A DNA stretch of 64,000 bases, from assembly GCA_007026445.1 (NCBI GenBank), contig VDMD01000007.1, positions 558,001 through 622,000 on the forward strand, read 5' to 3'. Source of the DNA: Schizophyllum amplum (taxonomy: Eukaryota; Basidiomycota; Agaricomycetes; Agaricales; Schizophyllaceae). The notes below the pieces were generated by a model, which did no database searches, had not been told where the DNA came from, and was given only the letters and a program-made list of their open reading frames with translations. A program made the translations under genes and the position numbers. Positions 1 through 11,210 of the stretch are shown here, in pieces (within the stretch, counting starts at the first letter, position 1; every line of letters starts with the position of its first letter).

Positions 1-1033
1 CAGAACATGGTGATAGACATGCTCAGCCACTAATAAATATTTCTCGTCTCGCAGACGAAGACAACGAGCTGCAACGAGCCAGCAATCGTTCAACACGTGA
101 TCCATAAAATCCAGATTGCCTTTTTGGGCGACAGGGAATTTCCGTCAAAAAAACTCGCGTTTGCCATTACATTCCGGAACAGTTGTAAGCCATAACGGAA
201 GCGCACACTGATCCTGCACTGATCCAGAATCGATCCTGCGCAACTTAGCAAGCTTCAGAGTATATCCTTCAACTCGGGAAACCCACGATGCAGGTGCCGG
301 TGGAATGCAAGAGTAAGGTGGGAGGAGTGAAAAATGGATTGCGAGAGGTGGACGAGTAGGCATTGATTCGAGTGACAGTGGCTTGTCAGGCAAAGTTATT
401 GCTGAAGCTTTGAAGGCGAAAGCGCAGCGATAGAGGCGATACACGATTCAACACCAATGTCGCAAACACCAAGGAAGTTTGTTCATAGACAGACGATGTA
501 TTCATCATGTTAAAGACGTCGGCGACATGCAAGCTAGTGTACAACATCACGACTACACCTCATAGAGGGAAGTATGTAGGTCCCACAGAGCCCAAGCCCC
601 CTTCTCGCACCCCGTCCCGCCCTTCGTGGGCGCCTGCCGAAGCGGCGCCTCCGGGCGCGGACGAAGAGCTCGAACGAATGGAGCCTGCGACCCCGACGAG
701 ACCCAGCACCGCAGCGCCTTTCAGCGCTGCAGTACCTCCCGCGGGATTACTCTTGAGGACGGGAACGCGGACAAGGAGGCGGAAGAGCTGAACCAAGTCC
801 GAACTTTTATGTCCTCGAAGGTTTGTTCGAAGAGACAAAAAATGCCCCGATCGCGTTTTGGTGCGCGCTGATTCTCCCACGGTAGGGTTCTCACGCCCCT
901 AGGCCTGTCAAGCTGGACAGCCTGAGTTGAGGCCTGAGCCTCGCGTATCTTGCGCGTATCTGACGTTGCAGGCTTCCTTTGGGTGTTCAAAGGATGGTAC
1001 AAGTATCATTTTCTTCATGCATGGTGCGCATAA
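1..1033. other. No gene assigned
   Basis: I found no open frame here with a recognisable domain or consistent splice structure. Bases about 590-800 are rich in C/G with proline- and arginine-biased frames on both strands, which is typical of GC-rich noncoding DNA. The right end is the 3' flank of the minus-strand TAN1 gene. The terminal exon of a gene lying to the left of the window cannot be excluded. Confidence 0.5.
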
Positions 1034-2353
1034 CTACTCGACCGCAACTGCCTCGCCCAGGCTCGCGCTCTCCGGCGCTTGCGTACTACCAGCAGGCTTA
1101 TCGAGGCGCGTCAAGCTTTGCTGCTCCTCCGACCCTGTCTTGCACATTTTGGCGACTTCGGCGACATTGAATTTGTGCAGGCGATAGTAGTCCTCGACGA
1201 TGCCAATGCCACAAACGCTCTGTAGTTGGTTCAGGTTCAGTAGAGCAAGGAATTGGGACCCCACGCCCACCTTGAAAACCTCAACGAGGATGAACACGTC
1301 CGGCTCGTTCAGATCCACGGCGAACTCCGGCGGCACGCATTCAGCAATGCCTTGAATAATAGCATTGCGCGTCAGCGTGCTGTGATTCCTAATCCGTAGC
1401 TCGATTTTATACTGGGTCGAATTCAGTCGGCGCCAGAAAGGTGCGTAGTAAAACTTGCTCACCTTGAAAGCAGCACCGCTCCGCTTGCTAGTAAACTTAT
1501 CGAACACATCACGACAAAGCGCTTGTATCTCTGGTATGTTCGTCGTGCATGACCCGGAAACAGGTAACAATCGATGCGTATTTCTGCAAAAGCTGGCGGT
1601 TAGTCTGTGTTTTTCTGAATGCCACCAACGAGGCGCCCACCGAGTCCTGGTAATGCCCGTGGTTTCCACGTTCTTCATATGGCGAGTCACGAGAATGACG
1701 GGGTCGACAGGTGCCCTGCAGGCCATGAATACCACTGTATCGGAATGTTAGAACATTGACGGTCAGAGGCTAGAGTATAGCGTACCGCATTGCGTATCGG
1801 TGTGGCAATTCACTGTCGCCTGAGAGTCAGATAATCTGAGAGTTAATTGAGCGAGGAGATAGACTCACGTATTCTCTTCTCAGCGGCAGGTCGCTTGATG
1901 GCGGAGACTTCCTTCGCGATCTGCGCCTCGATGCTGAGCTCCTCCTCGCCCTCGGAATCTATGTTTGAAGCGGCCTCGCTGGAGCCTTGAGGCTGTTCCG
2001 GAGGCCATATCTCGGTCGAGAGCTATCATTGATGGTTAGTTGCGGAAGACGCCGCGCCGCAGAGGACGGGGAGACCAACCTACAGACTCCAGCAGATCGT
2101 ACAGCTCTCCGACGGCCTGACGTTCCTTCCCTTTGACGCCTGGATGCCTGTTATTATTGATACTACGACACGCAGTAGCATGGAGGGAGCGCACACGTTG
2201 CCCAAATCCCCGGCCCCTCGATCGTGGCCTTGGACCAAATGGGTGTACCGTCCTGCGGGATCGCCTCAGCACCGGCGTGACGGTGGACGGACGTTGCGTA
2301 CGCACCGAGCGGTATTTCTTCTTCTTTCCCTCTTTTGTTCTGTTGTGAGACAT
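1034..2353 (-). CDS. TAN1: TAN1/THUMPD1-like tRNA acetylation adaptor
   Basis: This predicts a THUMP-domain adaptor that delivers tRNA to the Kre33/NAT10 acetyltransferase for N4-acetylcytidine at position 12 of tRNA Ser and Leu. I join eight exons (2353-2306, 2252-2195, 2139-2084, 2022-1869, 1812-1786, 1734-1641, 1583-1463, 1411-1034). All phases agree, giving 311 residues, close to yeast Tan1. The N-terminus is basic (MSHNRTKEGKKKKYR). It is followed by GIWATC and GKERQAVGELYDLL, an acidic stretch, LSIEAQIAKE, VVFMACRAPVDP and RLLPVSGSC. The THUMP core follows: YKIELRIRNHSTL, VDLNEPDVFILVEVFK and a YYRLHKFNVAEV tail. This order matches the family. It is divergent from the F-box gene, with about 257 bp between start codons. 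The family call is firm; the exact end of exon 4 and start of exon 5 rest on conservation. Confidence 0.9.
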
Positions 2354-2559
2354 CTGCGGCCCTTTTGTTGTATCCTTGGGCATTGCGGCGGTCGTTGTCC
2401 GAATGGGGGTCGAGGTCAAGAGCAGAACGCGCGCGATGGGTGATGCAGCCACTGATCGCGGAGGCCACGTGCGATTATGTGTCTTTGACACCCGTGCGGC
2501 AAGCTCGCAGAATCAATACTTACACTTTGTGATGGGAGCGCGGCGCGTCCGAGCCCCCG

Positions 2560-2566
2560 TATAAAG
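2560..2566 (+). promoter_or_regulatory. TATA box of F-box gene
   Basis: TATAAAG lies 51 bp before the F-box start codon at 2611, a plausible core promoter position. It sits inside the short divergent spacer shared with TAN1. Confidence 0.5.
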
Positions 2567-2610
2567 CCCGCCGTGCCTATTCAGACTCTCACCTCTCCGC
2601 GACGACCGTC

Positions 2611-4158
2611 ATGACCGCCATGATAGAGCTCCCAGCCGAGATCTGGCTGCACGTCCTGCAGTACCTCGACGACGAGCTCGTACGGGGGAGGGGGTACAGG
2701 CTGCACGAAGTGTCCAGCGTCTTCCTCCAGGTGGCGCTTGACCGCCGCTACCGCGCGCTCAAGGTGACCGACATCACTCCCCGGTCGATCCTGAGGATCA
2801 GGAGGCTTGCGTATGTTCATTGTCCCCCGTCACACTGGTCAAGCTGTACTGATGGCACCGCACGACCAGCGATCCAGCCATAGCGCGGCGGGTGCGATCT
2901 CTCACATTGGCACCGCACCTTGGTCGTGCGCGAGGAATGCCGGCGGTCGGCCATGGAGCAGCTATGTCCATCTTTGGCCTGGTGGGGGGCTTCCTGGGGC
3001 AGGCTGCTCCATCTGGCCAGCAATTGGCGACCATCATGAACGAATGGCTGGAAATCGTCGTACGGCTCTTACCTCTGCTATCAAGTCTCGATACCTTTGG
3101 CTTGGAGACGAACATGCTGGATGCGCAGATCGACATCCAACCCCTCACCTCCTGCGTATGGCAATCTCCGTGCATTCGAGTTACTGAGCTACGTCTGTCA
3201 TCCAACGTCGAGGGATACGTATCTTTGTTCAAGACCTCTCCGCGGATGCCCGTCCTTGAAAGGCTGAGGCTCGGATTTCTGGGTTCTGAACGTCCGAATC
3301 CGGACGATGCGCACGCACTGGTCACCTGCATCGCGCCCTTTGTCAATCGACACGCAGGGCGTCTGCAAGTGCTCCGCGTGTCCTTCTTTACTCTTCTACA
3401 CCAGCTCGACATGGCTCCCTTCTTCGACGCGCTCGGCCCATTTCCCTCGCTGCACACCTGCGCATTCCACGCACGTTTCGCCGACACCATGCTCTCCAAG
3501 CCGGACGGCCTCGTGCGGCTCCTATGCACCCCCTCGCTTCGGACTGTACAACTCTGTGCCAGCAGCGGGCCCGGCTCACGCCGCACGTGGGCAGCAAACG
3601 AAATCACGGAGGCGCAGCTCGCGGACTTCATTTGCTGCCTGGCTGACGAGGAGAGCGCGCTGAGGTCCGTGGACACGCTGGACATCTGCCCCGCAATGTC
3701 GCCTGCCGGTATGTCGGCCCTGCGCAGGCTCCTGGCACGCCTCGCGCCCACGCTGTCCACTCTGCGTGTGCGCGAGCACCACTTCATGGCGGAGGAGATG
3801 AAGATGTTGGTCGGCGCCGTGCCGGCGTTGAATGAGCTGGCGGTGTGCGTACGCGCTCTTACGATCGACTTATTCGACGTCCTCCCCGTAGCCTTCCCTG
3901 GCCTGAAGAAACTTATTCTCCAAGTCGAGAATGCAGTATCCTCTCCGGCTACGCGAGTGAGCATGTCGCCCGCGAGACTTTCGGGGGCATGCTAAGGTTC
4001 CGCTACAGGTTGAGTTTCGTGAAGCGATGGAACGGCGAAATTTCCGGCAGTGGAAGTTGCAAGAGCTGGATATACGGACGAGACTCGACAGCGTTACTAT
4101 GACCGGCATCAAAAAGGCAATGCCTTGGGTTGTTGTGAGCTGCCCTGGTACAATATGA
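2611..4158 (+). CDS. F-box protein, basidiomycete LRR-like type
   Basis: Exons 2611-2810, 2870-3956 and 4009-4158 join in phase and give 478 residues. The N-terminal F-box-like segment IELPAEIWLHVLQYLDDEL (residues about 5-23) would bind Skp1 in an SCF ubiquitin ligase. The first junction restores RRLADPAIARRVRSLTLAP, a sequence style common to this fungal family just after the F-box. The rest alternates hydrophobic leucine-rich helices and strands (for example LPLLSSLDTFGL, LERLRLGFLG, LKKLILQVE), consistent with a degenerate leucine-rich repeat substrate domain. The last exon encodes a charged tail (MERRNFRQWKLQELDIRTRL). The substrate is unknown. This is one of two F-box genes in the window; the other (62221-63531) is not obviously a close copy. 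Confidence 0.8.
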
Positions 4159-4726
4159 CAGATGCAGGTCTGTACTTGCAGAAGACATGGGTGGCTAGAG
4201 GGCGTCTGGCATGTTTTCCCTGGTACCTTTCGCGCGACCTGTAGAAGCAGGACGCTGCGAGTTCAATGCAATAATATGAGATGCAACGAGTGTCCTCTGG
4301 CGCGTGTCAATCCGCTACTAGCGCCGGAATGCTGACGCGTCGACGGCGAAAAGTTGAAGTTCGACCGGAAGCTACCGAGCGCATGATCCGGCCGACTCCG
4401 TCCCGGCGGCAAATTTCCCGATTAAAAAAGACGGAGCCGAAGCGCTGAATCACGCACCTTGTCCTCGACGTTCACCTCGCCACCGCCAGTTTAAGCGAAG
4501 CTACCAGGCCCGCCTTCACGATTTCGTCCCACCACCTATCCCATCCCCCTCATAGTTTTCTCTGTTCAGGCAGAGGATTCATGCTTCGTCCGCCAACGGC
4601 TTCAGTCAGACAGAAGAGATCGTTGCATCCCGAGCCCGCTTTCAGTTTTGTGCGTCTCCTTCCCCTGTTGCTTTTGGATGATGCTCATGCTCAGCGCAGC
4701 GTTAATCACCCTCTATACCATCCAAC
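4159..4726. other. Spacer: F-box 3' flank and eIF5 promoter
   Basis: No supported gene. The region holds the F-box 3' flank and the eIF5 upstream region, which includes a short A-rich run near 4424 and CT-rich stretches before the start codon at 4727. No clear TATA box was seen. Confidence 0.5.
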
Positions 4727-6116
4727 ATGGCTTCCGGTATCGTTAACATCCGCCGCGACGTGGACGACAAGTTCTACCGCTACCGGTGCGTCATACGCTG
4801 CATGCAACGTCTCAGCCCGCTGATGTCCTTCGCAGCATGCCCCTCCTGAACACGAAGATTGAGGGCAAAGGCAATGGTATCAAGACCGTCATCCCCAACA
4901 TGTCCGACGTGGCGCGCGCACTCAGCCGCCCGCCGACATATCCCACCAAGTTCTTCGGCTGCGAGCTGGGCGCCCAGACGTCTTTCGACGAGAAGAACGA
5001 CCGCTATATCGTCAACGGGGCCCACGATGCGAACCGTCTTCGCGAGCTCCTGGACGGCTTCATCGACAAGTTCGTCCTCTGCAAATCGTGCAAGAACCCC
5101 GAGACGGACCTCGTGATCATCAAGCAAGGCCGCAACGAGGACATCATCCGCGACTGCAAGGCGTGTGGCGAGCGCACGGGCGTGGACATGCGTCACAAGC
5201 TCACCACGTTCATCATTAAGAATCCACCCGTAAAGGTCAAGAAGGGCAAGAAGCGCACCGGCACCGGGGACGCCGCTGCGGGCGTGGGAGGCGGTGGAGG
5301 TGCCGACTCGCCCGAGAACGGCGAGGACGCCGATGGCGCGGAGAGCGATGACGAGCTCACCAAGAAGATCAAGGCTGAGGCCGCCGAGCTTGCCGAAGAC
5401 ACGCAGATCGGCAAGGAGGACTGGTCTGCGGACACGTCTCCGGAGGCGGTGAAGCAGCGCATCAAGGCCCTCGAGGGCGCCATGGCCAGCGTGGCCCTCA
5501 ACGGGGACGACGAAGGCAGCGACGACGACGCGAACAGCCCTTACCATCAGCTCGGCCGATGGATCGAGGAGAGCCGCGAGGAAGGGCAAGAGCCGAAGGC
5601 TTTCGCTGTCGCTATCTTCAAAAAGGCTGAGGACCTCGGGATAGAGAAGAAGCACAAGACCGTGCTTGTCGTCGTGCAAGCGCTCTTTACGGAGGACATT
5701 CTCAAGGAGCTTCGCCTCTACGCTCCCCTTCTCGTCAAGGTACGTGTTATAGTAGTCCGCGGCTTACCGCGATACTAACTCGCCTTTAGATGATCACCTC
5801 TGAGAAGCATCAGAAGGCGCTTCTGGGCGGTGTCGAGCGTTTCGTTGGCATGGCCCATCCCGACCTGGTCCCCATCGTTCCCAAGATCCTCATGGAGCTG
5901 TACCAGGCCGACATCATTGAGGAGGAGGTTGTCACGCAGTGGGGTACCCACGTCAGCAAGAAGTACGTCGACAAGGACACGAGTAAGATGGTTAGAAAGG
6001 CTAGTGAGCCCTTCCTCAAGGTATGTCACCGTCCGATGCTTCTCGATCGACCCAGGCTAACGTATATGCAGTGGCTCGAGGAGGCTGACGACGATGATGA
6101 GGACGACGATGAGTAG
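4727..6116 (+). CDS. TIF5: Translation initiation factor eIF5
   Basis: eIF5 is the GTPase-activating protein for eIF2 in the 43S/48S initiation complex and bridges eIF2-beta, eIF3c and eIF1. Exons 4727-4785, 4836-5739, 5790-6020 and 6072-6116 join in phase to 412 residues, the usual size. The N-terminal domain starts [20 protein letters not shown], so the likely catalytic arginine near residue 15 (inferred from the family) is present. A zinc ribbon follows with CKSC and CKAC pairs (about residues 98-121). A low-complexity acidic and glycine-rich linker follows. The C-terminal HEAT/W2 domain ends with the aromatic-acidic box [14 protein letters not shown]. The first intron falls directly after FYRYR. 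The call is secure. Confidence 0.97.
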
Positions 6117-6233
6117 GGGGGTTGTCTTTTCTTGGAAATCTGGATTCTCGCATATGGCTACAGTACACGGCTCTATGAATGGATTGTCTCTCTGTGTTCA
6201 CACGTCCTGCCCGAAGTCGGACGATGTGTGCAA

Positions 6234-7288
6234 TCAAGAGAAGTGAGTTATCGGGCGAACCTGCTTCTCGCCATCGACGAAGAGGTCCACCTTCTCGTCG
6301 TAGAAGCAGATGTACCCTCGAATGCTGGTACTTTCCTGAGTTGGATAGCGGTACGACCATGCGACGTCGGGGACGATCTCCCCAGTCAAGAGCTGAACGC
6401 TGTAGTAGTTTGCCCGGCCCTACAAAGCTTTCGATCAGTTCTGCATCGCGCAGACGAGCGTCACAGAATGTCCACCTTGTACGGACAACCGGTGCTTTTC
6501 TCCGACGGGATCAGCATCTCCGCCTGGCAATCCGTTCGCGGTATATATGTTCGTGGCGGAAGCGTCGTCTCGTACAGCATTCGCGGAGCGCGGGTCTCAG
6601 CGATTACTTGGCAGTTTATCTCGACACGAACATGTCTAGAGGACTGCAGGATGTCGATGCGCTGCATGCGGTAGTACATCAGCATTTCAGGCTTGCAAGT
6701 CGCCCCAGGAATAGGGGGGTGTCGACTGGGGGTTGAGGCATACCTTGTATGGATCTTTCGGATGTACAAAGATCTCCTCGTCTTCCTCGAACCACGCGTC
6801 CATCGCGGGGAAGTCGAGCTTGAAGAAGCCCTCGATGGGCGACGTCGGGTTGGTGTATTTCGTTACGCCGCCAACCGCGCGTTTGGCTCCCGCCGCGAGG
6901 TCGTAAACGGCACCCTCGGGGATGAGGCGCAGGTTGTCGAGGTACCAGCTCGGCAGCTCGTTATTGGGAAAGAAGTAGGTTGGGTATTGGGGCTTCTCCC
7001 ATCTAGCGGGCGAGCGGGTCAGGCCTTGGTGTGCAGAGGAGACGCAAGAGCATTCGAACGAGCAGACGGGATGAAAGGGAGAAGGGGGGGGGGGGGGGGG
7101 GGGGCTCGATGACATACAGAACCTCACCTGTAGTCTGTGAGCGTCAGAAGCACAGTCAATCGCGAGGCCGCCGCTGGAGGTCATACTTACACGAGCTTTG
7201 CTTTCCTGGTGTCGATGATGTATATGCCTTGGAAGACGACGCGGACGCGCTTCGGGCAGTCCTCCATATGATGAATCATGGTCTGCAT
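6234..7288 (-). CDS. Tandem DUF427 (NTP_transf_9) protein
   Basis: Two DUF427 domains lie in series. The first runs RVRVVFQGIYIIDTRKAKLV, then WEKPQYPTYFFPN, then FFKLDFPAMDAWFEEDEEI. The second runs SSRHVRVEINCQVIAET, then LPPRTYIPRTD, then GRANYYSVQLLTGEIVPD and ends in VRPITHFS before the stop at 6236-6234. DUF427 folds as a small beta barrel of unknown biochemical role, found in bacteria and fungi. I chose the ATG at 7288 (MQTMIHHME); ATGs at 7279 and 7267 in the same frame are alternatives. The first intron (about 7190 to 7012) is long for this locus and contains a 21-base C run in the sense strand. The remaining junctions (DPYK to RIDIL, GCPYK to GRANY) are in phase. The function is not known. 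Confidence 0.82.
7084..7104. repeat. 21-base poly-G run (poly-C in the sense strand of an intron)
   Basis: An uninterrupted run of 21 G on the plus strand lies inside intron 1 of the DUF427 gene. Such runs are length-unstable and hard to sequence, so the exact number may be unreliable. Confidence 0.9.
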
Positions 7289-7750
7289 TGTGGGGCGGTC
7301 GTGGTGAGAGGAGAGGAGGGCGGTGGACACAGATTCAGCGCCTCTTTGGCGTGCTCCGTCTGGTACGGTCACCTGATGCCGATCTGCATATCGATGCGCG
7401 CAGAGTTCGGACTTGGAGTCGAAAAGAGAGGCAGGCAACTCCCGTGGGCACCTTACTGCTGCTGCATGAGCACTGTCAGTACTCAGCCTGGGCGAGAGCG
7501 AGCTGTCTTTATAAGACCATTCATGAAATGCTGCTAATTCCCACTCTGCTCATGAGCTCGATGAGCGCAAGACACTGCAAGAGTAGGCAAGTATAGAACC
7601 AGAATCATCATCCTTGTCGATAGAAAGCGCCGATAGCGTGAGGATCAAAGATGCCACCGCTGTATCGATGCCACCTCTCGCAGCTAACGTCCTTCCGTTC
7701 CCTAAGTAAAGTTCATGAAGATCGTATGACAGAAGACGATGCGCCCGTCT
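7289..7750. other. Spacer between DUF427 5' end and VPS51 3' end
   Basis: No supported gene. Both flanking genes read on the minus strand, so this holds the VPS51 3' flank and the DUF427 promoter. Confidence 0.5.
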
Positions 7751-8462
7751 TCAGTCATCAACGGCCACCTCTGCTCCTAGGCGAGATATCTCAGAAAACG
7801 CGACTTTAAGCAAGTCCAGGTCCGCGTCGAGGCTCTCAGCCCGAGTCTTCATCTGTCTAGGGTGTCAACGGTGCTGTCTACGAAGGAAGAAAAGTAAAGC
7901 TCCCACCGCCCCGATGGTGTCGCTTGCAGCGATGAGCTCGTGATGATGGTTGTATACCAACGCTTGCCTTTCGCCATCCAGCTCGCGTATGTCTGGTACC
8001 ACAGGTGAGCTACATGCGGCATGAAGAAGACGAGCAGCCTTGCCCGATATCAGCTCATTCTCCTTCTTCAGCAGGGTTGACAATGTCGACGTAGTGATGA
8101 GCTGTTCGTAGTACGACTTCGCGTCAAAGGCCGGCGAGTCTGGAGGCAGTTTAGTGTGAGACTCATGCATGAGTATTCCCGAGTTCACCCAGATTCATGG
8201 GGTCCACGGGTAAACTTGGCGTAGGTGGTGGGGGCCCAACACCTAAGCCATAGTGCTTTCTTAGAAGGTCGCGTGCACGCGGTTTCTGCGGCGGAGAGGA
8301 GGGTACAGAAAGACGCTTGGGATCCGGACCGCCAGACGCACTTCGGCCTGCGTTCGATGCAGCCGCGTTAGGAGTGGAAGGAGATGAAGGGCGGAGAGGG
8401 GATGGCGGAGGACGAGGGATAGATGCACGACGGCTATGTGGAGGAGAGCCAGTTGCTGACAT
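7751..8462 (-). CDS. VPS51: VPS51-like GARP/EARP tethering subunit
   Basis: Vps51 is the small subunit that links the GARP tether to the SNARE Tlg1 for endosome-to-Golgi retrograde transport. Exons 8462-8189, 8139-8044, 7992-7907 and 7852-7751 give 185 residues, about the size of yeast Vps51 and much shorter than animal VPS51. After a proline/serine-rich head comes RARDLLRKHYGLG, then DSPAFDAKSYYEQLI, STLSTLLKKENELIS, DIRELDGERQALVYNHH and ASDTIGAMKTRAESLDADL with EISRLGAEV at the end, the conserved Vps51 core. The intron at 8043-7993 starts with GC rather than GT, is 51 bp and has no stop in frame. If retained it would add 17 residues between ELIS and IREL, where the family has no insert. 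The family call is firm. Confidence 0.9.
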
Positions 8463-9370
8463 GGTTCTGAAGGCGATGTATGATGTCGAACCTTAGCTTA
8501 GGCAAGTCCGAGTGTGACCGTGGATGGCAGAGGTTCAGGCAGAACAGCATGTATGTCACGTGGGACTTTCTCGAGTGCCACGGCTTGCGGCAATATCCGA
8601 AGATCGTCACGGTCCAAACTTGCTTGAAACTTCCACTTGCTCTTTCCCTCTGCGAGCGCTTGGGAGTCGGCGATCATGGGTATAGGAGATCCAAAATTTC
8701 GTTGCGCTACTCCGAGCTAAGTAGAGTCTTAGCGAGATTGGAGGGAGGAAGACTTCAAACTTCAACTGTTACATAGGGTAAGTAAGGACTCGGGTGACAC
8801 CGCCCATACATGCAACCTCCTCGCCGGTCTAGCTTCGCCAAGTTGCTCTTGTTCTTTCTTCCCTTACTATACTCTTTGTTGAATGAGGATCATCAGGAAC
8901 AATTCAGCTTTGCATCCTCGAGACGGGCGTGCTTTCGCTCCACCCCGGTGTGGTCGCCGCGAGTCTCTGTCAATTATCCACCTCCGCTCTCCCATACCTA
9001 GACGGTCACCATTGACTTGCGGCGTTCGACCTTCATGTGATGTCGAAGGCGGCGGCGTCCGCTGCGGCCCTCCGTTCATTTTTGGCTTGATCACATCCCG
9101 CAGCCACGCACAGGTTCCTGGTCGTCACGGGGTGCCAGCGGGCGCTTGCCGCACACGTCGTCACAGCGGCGTGCATAGAACATGACCGCCTCGAACTGAG
9201 CTTGGTGGTATAGCCGCAACGTCTTCCAAGCGGCCAACACGATGTACTGACATTAAACGCAGAGCAATGCGTAGAGCAGACTCACTCCGCGACGCATGTG
9301 GCGGTTCACGACCATCGAAACGAGGACCACGGTTGGATACCAGGTCCGCGGAACGGATTTGTCGGTTTTG
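8463..9370. other. Long spacer upstream of VPS51 and thaumatin-like gene 1
   Basis: No frame here shows a domain, signal peptide or credible splicing. The region separates the divergent VPS51 (-) and thaumatin-like (+) genes and presumably holds both promoters. Confidence 0.5.
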
Positions 9371-9377
9371 TATAAAA
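9371..9377 (+). promoter_or_regulatory. TATA box of thaumatin-like gene 1
   Basis: TATAAAA lies 93 bp before the start codon at 9464, followed by a CT-rich leader. The paralogue at 41860 has the same arrangement. Confidence 0.7.
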
Positions 9378-9463
9378 GCCTTCTTGTGAAAGGAGGCTCA
9401 CTATCCAGCCGCCCTTTCACATTCTTCCTCCTTTTCCTTGTATTTCAGTCAACTTCCTTCGCT

Positions 9464-10384
9464 ATGCAGAGCTTCGCCGTCCTCTCCGCGCTCATTGCCG
9501 TCGCTACTGCGCGCACCTTCACTGTCACAAACAACTGCGCCTTCACCATCTGGCCGGGTTTGTTTACCGACCTCAACGCGGGCACCGTCGTCCCCGACCA
9601 TCCTACTGGTTGGGAGCAGGCGGCCGGTGAGACCGTCTCCTTCCAGGTTCCCGAAGGCTGGACGGCCGGCCGTATCTGGGGTCGCACGAACTGCGACTTC
9701 AGCACCAACCCCGGCCCCCTCTCTTGTGAGACTGGTGGCTGCAACGGCGGTCTTGAGTGTGACCGCAGCAGCGGCACTGGTGTCCCACCCGCGTCCGTCG
9801 CCGAGTGGACGCTCGACGCTGGCGATGCTCAGGACTGGTACGATGTCTCCCTCGTCGACGGTCAGTGGCTTCGCTCTCGTTCCGTCGGCATGCGCTGAAC
9901 TTGCAACAGGCTTCAACCTTCCGATGGCCGTCACCATGACCGCGGCCGACTGCCATGTCGCGAGCTGCCCGACCGACCTGAACCCGGGCTGCCCTGCCGA
10001 GCTCCAGCAGGTTGGCGCTGACGGCAGCATCGTCGGCTGCAAGTCGGCGTGCTTCGCCAACCTCGACGGCAACCAGTGAGTGATCTGCTGGAATAGGCTC
10101 AAGCACGACAGACTGATGCGTTGCTGTAGGGCCGACTCTGCCAACTGCTGCAGCGGCTCGCACAACACCGCCGACACCTGCCCGCCCGAGGGTGTCCAGT
10201 ACTACGACTACTTCAAGGACGGCTGCAACGACTCGTACGTCTATGCCTACGACGAGTCGTCGGAGAGCGCTCTCTGGACTTGCCCCGACTCCAACGCGGC
10301 GGGTACGTCCTTCTCCGTTCTGATCCTTTCCTACCCGGGCTAACGACTATACACACAGACTACACCCTCACCTTCTGCCCTTGA
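9464..10384 (+). CDS. Secreted thaumatin-like protein (TLP1)
   Basis: Exons 9464-9860, 9910-10075, 10130-10302 and 10359-10384 give 253 residues. A signal peptide (MQSFAVLSALIAVATA) precedes RTFTVTNNCAFTIWPG. The thaumatin core has GRIWGRTNCDF, LSCETGGCNGGLEC, PASVAEWTL, WYDVSLVDGFNLP, CPTDLNPGCP and VYAYDESS and ends in YTLTFCP. I count 16 cysteines, the number expected for eight disulfides, and the acidic-cleft residues of the R-E-D-D-D type appear present. Fungal TLPs act outside the cell; several bind or cleave beta-1,3-glucan. No enzymatic activity can be inferred here. The intron after GNQ is missing in the paralogue at 41860, while that gene has an intron after HATG that is missing here. 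Confidence 0.95.
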
Positions 10385-10779
10385 AATGCTACCTCTGGCA
10401 TTTCGTAACGGCGATGGGTACTGCATGGCTTTCGGGAAGCATGGATTCTATCCAACAGTGACTGAGGAGCCCCTTATTTGCTGAAAAACTTTTATTTATC
10501 TTGCGATATTTATGATACGGGTGTAATGAACATGGAAATGACGCCTTCATTGGTGGTATGGACACTGTGTTTACAATGACGGTCGACTAGCCATCGGCCC
10601 ATGCAGGCTGCAAAAACCGACAGCTGTGACTGGTAAACGTTTAAACAGTTGCTTGTTCGCTGTTTACATCAATCTTGCCTTGCGGGGCTCCCTTTTCTAC
10701 ATCTCCATCGAACAGCTTGCGCAGCGTCTGCCTGCTCCCGGGTCGCGCGAGGGGCCGGCGCGAACTTGAAGGGCCTGCT

Positions 10780-11210
10780 CTCATTTCGCACGTGACTTCG
10801 GCTCCGGAAAGGGTCAAATTGAAAATGCATGACGCGGTGTGTGTTGACCCTTGCTCTCTCTTCCCATTGGCACTGTGCCGCTGGGCACAATCTACGCTGT
10901 GGTCATTTAGTCATCTCCCGATTTCACGCGTCTCTCGCCCAACGCTCCGCCTCCGCATCTCACTAGCAAGTACTTACTCCCTCAGGGAGCTTTCGCGGTC
11001 TACCCAACAATGCCAAACTCGGGGATTCAGTCAGTCTGTTTGCCATTAGAGAGTACTTCGGAGGTCTAAAGCACTGTACACCGGACATCTCGAAGACAAT
11101 GGCGCCCGATGATTATGGATACGGGCTCGCTCCAATGCCCTTCGACGAGTTGCTAGAGGAGTTTTTGCCGCAAAAAGCAATGTCTACGCCACATATCAAG
11201 CAAGCTACAA
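10780..11210 (+). repeat. Duplicated FunK1 promoter and 5' end (copy 1)
   Basis: This block resembles 36725-37150. Shared landmarks in the same order are CACGTGACNTCGGCTCCGGA, an AAAATGCANGACGCG-like stretch, CATCTCACT and TCGAAGACAATGGCG at the start codon. Identity is obvious but interrupted by indels. The match stops shortly after codon 35 of the FunK1 fragment. Confidence 0.8.

Noticed and set aside
560..1002. Several overlapping frames of 80-106 codons on both strands
   Set aside because: Composition follows local GC bias, with no domain, signal or splice pattern.
2798..3964. 388-codon minus-strand frame opposite the F-box gene
   Set aside because: Antisense shadow of a GC-rich coding exon; its arginine/serine-rich product has no family.
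7115..7190. A 7-nt microexon (ACTACAG) in the long DUF427 intron
   Set aside because: Including it breaks the phase needed for WEKPQY; direct splicing from GT to A-TGG keeps the frame.
8163..8462. Possibility that the VPS51 first exon is a separate proline-rich protein
   Set aside because: A phase-consistent intron joins it to the conserved DSPAFDAKSYYEQL core, and RARDLLRKHYGL belongs to VPS51.
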